DNA from: an uncultured Coriobacteriales bacterium
GTDB taxonomy: Bacteria > Actinomycetota > Coriobacteriia > Coriobacteriales > UMGS124
Length of the DNA: 6,777 nucleotides
Direction of reading: 5' to 3'
Assembly: GCA_934662525.1 (NCBI GenBank)
Contig: CAKUKJ010000132.1
Location: forward strand, 1 to 6,777
Position numbers and translations under genes: made by a program. Of the stretch, positions 5,894 through 6,777 are shown piece after piece. The notes under the pieces were generated by a model. The model did no database searches. It had not been told where the DNA came from and saw nothing but the letters and a program-made list of their open reading frames with translations. Position 1 is the first letter of the stretch. Every line of letters starts with the position of its first letter.

Positions 5894-6009
5894 AAGGCGG
5901 GTTCTCGTCCGCAAGGCGTCCAAGGGCGATGCGTACTGGAGTACGTGAGCCCTTGGAGAACGCAGCGGACGAGGTTCCGTCCTCTAAAATGCGGGTTCTC
6001 GTCCGCAAC
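5891..6009 (-). repeat. Intergenic hairpin repeat, copy B
   Basis: Same family as copy A in opposite orientation: one full unit (about 5891-5984) plus part of a second (5985-6009). TAAAA-n-GCGGGTTCTCGTCCGCAA occurs at 5891-5914 and again at 5985-6008 with a single difference. The outer stem is GCGG-GTT-CTCGTCCGC (5897-5912) against GCGGACGAG-GTT-CCGT (5965-5980). Inside it, GCGT pairs with ACGC (5916-5919 with 5960-5963) and CCAAGGGC with GCCCTTGG (5920-5927 with 5949-5956). The apex is GTAC-TGGA-GTAC (5933-5944). The whole unit folds into one long near-perfect hairpin. Two stem base pairs are swapped relative to copy A in a compensatory way. The T-rich end faces left, so on the plus strand it should not terminate hypF-hypC read-through. 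Confidence 0.88.
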
Positions 6010-6028
6010 ACAGAATAGGAGTAGCACC

Positions 6029-6301
6029 ATGTGCCTGGCAGTTCCTTCACAGATAACCTCGATCGACGAGCACGGCATGGCCCAGGTAAGCGTCATGGGC
6101 GTGACGCGCCCCTGCTCCGTGCGCCTCGTGCCCGACGCGCAGGTGGGCGACTTCGTGCTCGTGCACGCGGGCTTCGCCATCCAGCGCATCGAGGAGCAGG
6201 ACGCCCGGGAGACATTGGCCCTGCTCGAGCAGATGCCCGACCTGCTTGGCGACGAGGCGCCTCAAGGCGACACGGCCGCGACCTGCGCCGCAAGCGCCTA
6301 G
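6029..6301 (+). CDS. hypC: Hydrogenase maturation chaperone HypC
   Basis: 90-residue cytosolic HypC/HupF-family chaperone. It holds the Fe(CN)2CO intermediate together with HypD and delivers it to the hydrogenase large-subunit precursor. The diagnostic N-terminus MCLAVP is present; Cys2 is the essential iron-binding residue once the initiator methionine is removed. Conserved H46 lies in VHAGFAIQRI (45-54). The OB-like core spans residues 1-55, and the C-terminal helix (55-72) is followed by a low-complexity tail ending TCAASA. The ATG at 6029 follows AGGAG (6017-6021) with a 7-base gap; the frame continues upstream only through the repeat. It lies 135 bases after hypF, that gap being filled almost entirely by repeat copy B, and 9 bases before hypD. 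Confidence 0.97.
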   Translation: MCLAVPSQITSIDEHGMAQVSVMGVTRPCSVRLVPDAQVGDFVLVHAGFAIQRIEEQDARETLALLEQMPDLLGDEAPQGDTAATCAASA

Positions 6302-6310
6302 GGGGCACGC

Positions 6311-6777
6311 ATGGACCTCAAGCAGTTCCGCGACCCCGTACTTGCCCGCGAGCTCATCGAGCTCATCGGCAAGATCTGCCAGGGCCGCTCCATCAACCTC
6401 ATGGAGGTCTGCGGCACCCACACGGTGAGCATCGGCCGCTACGGCCTGCGCTCCGCCATGCCCAAGGGCCTCAGGCTGCTGTCGGGCCCGGGATGCCCGG
6501 TGTGCGTGACCTCCAACCACGACATAGACTGCGCCATCGCCATGGCGCGCGTGCCCGACGCCATCGTGACCACCTTCGGCGACATGATCCGCGTGCCCGG
6601 CAGTTCCACCACACTGGGCGCGGAGAAGGCGGCGGGGGCCGACGTGCGCGTGGTGTACTCGCCGCTCGACGCGCTCGACATCGCCCGCAAGAACCCCGCA
6701 CGGCCCGTCATCTTCATCGGCGTGGGCTTTGAGACGACAACGCCCGTGGTGGGTGCGGCAATGCAGATGGCCTGCGA
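6311..6777 (+). CDS. hypD: Hydrogenase maturation protein HypD, 3' end outside window
   Basis: First 155 residues of an iron-sulfur scaffold protein, usually about 360-380 residues long. With HypC and HypE it assembles the Fe(CN)2CO centre. Family motifs are clear: MEVCGTHT (31-38, with C34), SGPGCPVC (58-65, with C62 and C65), TTFGDMIRVPGS (87-98) and IGVGFETTTP (136-145). These contain the cysteines expected to bind iron and the redox-active CPVC pair. The C-terminal cysteines of the [4Fe-4S] cluster lie beyond the window. The ATG at 6311 follows AGGGGG (6300-6305), which overlaps the hypC stop codon, so the two genes are probably translationally coupled. hypE would be the expected next gene. 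Confidence 0.97.
   Translation, partial: MDLKQFRDPVLARELIELIGKICQGRSINLMEVCGTHTVSIGRYGLRSAMPKGLRLLSGPGCPVCVTSNHDIDCAIAMARVPDAIVTTFGDMIRVPGSSTTLGAEKAAGADVRVVYSPLDALDIARKNPARPVIFIGVGFETTTPVVGAAMQMAC

Noticed and set aside
4559..5923. Long minus-strand open frame (454 codons) opposite hypF
   Set aside because: It is a mirror of the HypF coding sequence caused by high third-position GC, with no ribosome site or recognisable domain.

Overview
The window is a GC-rich chromosomal segment. Its features suggest a hydrogen-metabolising anaerobe: clostridial-type 2[4Fe-4S] ferredoxins, NiFe-hydrogenase maturation genes and a NikR-family regulator. Base composition, gene content and the DnaK sequence would fit an actinomycetotan of the Coriobacteriia (Eggerthellaceae-like). 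That placement is inference, because no rRNA or other taxonomic marker is present. No rRNA, tRNA, CRISPR array, transposase or phage gene was seen.

Layout. (1) 1-1292, minus strand: the first 430 codons of dnaK, running off the left edge. (2) 1293-1459: a short AT-richer divergent region with a dnaK promoter candidate, a leader hairpin and an outward promoter candidate for the next gene. (3) 1460-2026, plus strand: a small protein that looks like a uracil-DNA-glycosylase fold with eroded active-site motifs. (4) 2026-2173: copy A of a long hairpin repeat, then a strong intrinsic terminator (2191-2233) that serves the ferredoxins converging from the right. (5) 2262-2693, minus strand: two tandem 2[4Fe-4S] ferredoxin genes with a fragment of the same repeat between them. 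(6) 2694-3005: a roughly 310-base divergent control region with a perfect 8-bp dyad just upstream of the NikR-like gene. (7) 3006-6777, plus strand: nikR-like gene, hypF, repeat copy B, hypC and the first part of hypD.

How the genes fit together. HypF makes the carbamoyl-derived cyanide ligand for NiFe hydrogenase (with HypE, not in the window), and HypC/HypD assemble and carry the Fe(CN)2CO unit. The NikR-like protein lies 2 bases upstream of hypF and probably ties the operon to nickel or another metal. The divergent ferredoxins could carry electrons for a hydrogenase, but the sequence does not show that.

The least ordinary signals are two. The first is the intergenic repeat family: copies A and B keep the same stem with the same AAC/AAC internal loop while swapping two base pairs in a compensatory way, so the folded form appears to be conserved. 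The second is the NikR-like regulator, which keeps the His-x-His and Cys nickel ligands but has no histidine anywhere that could supply the fourth ligand.
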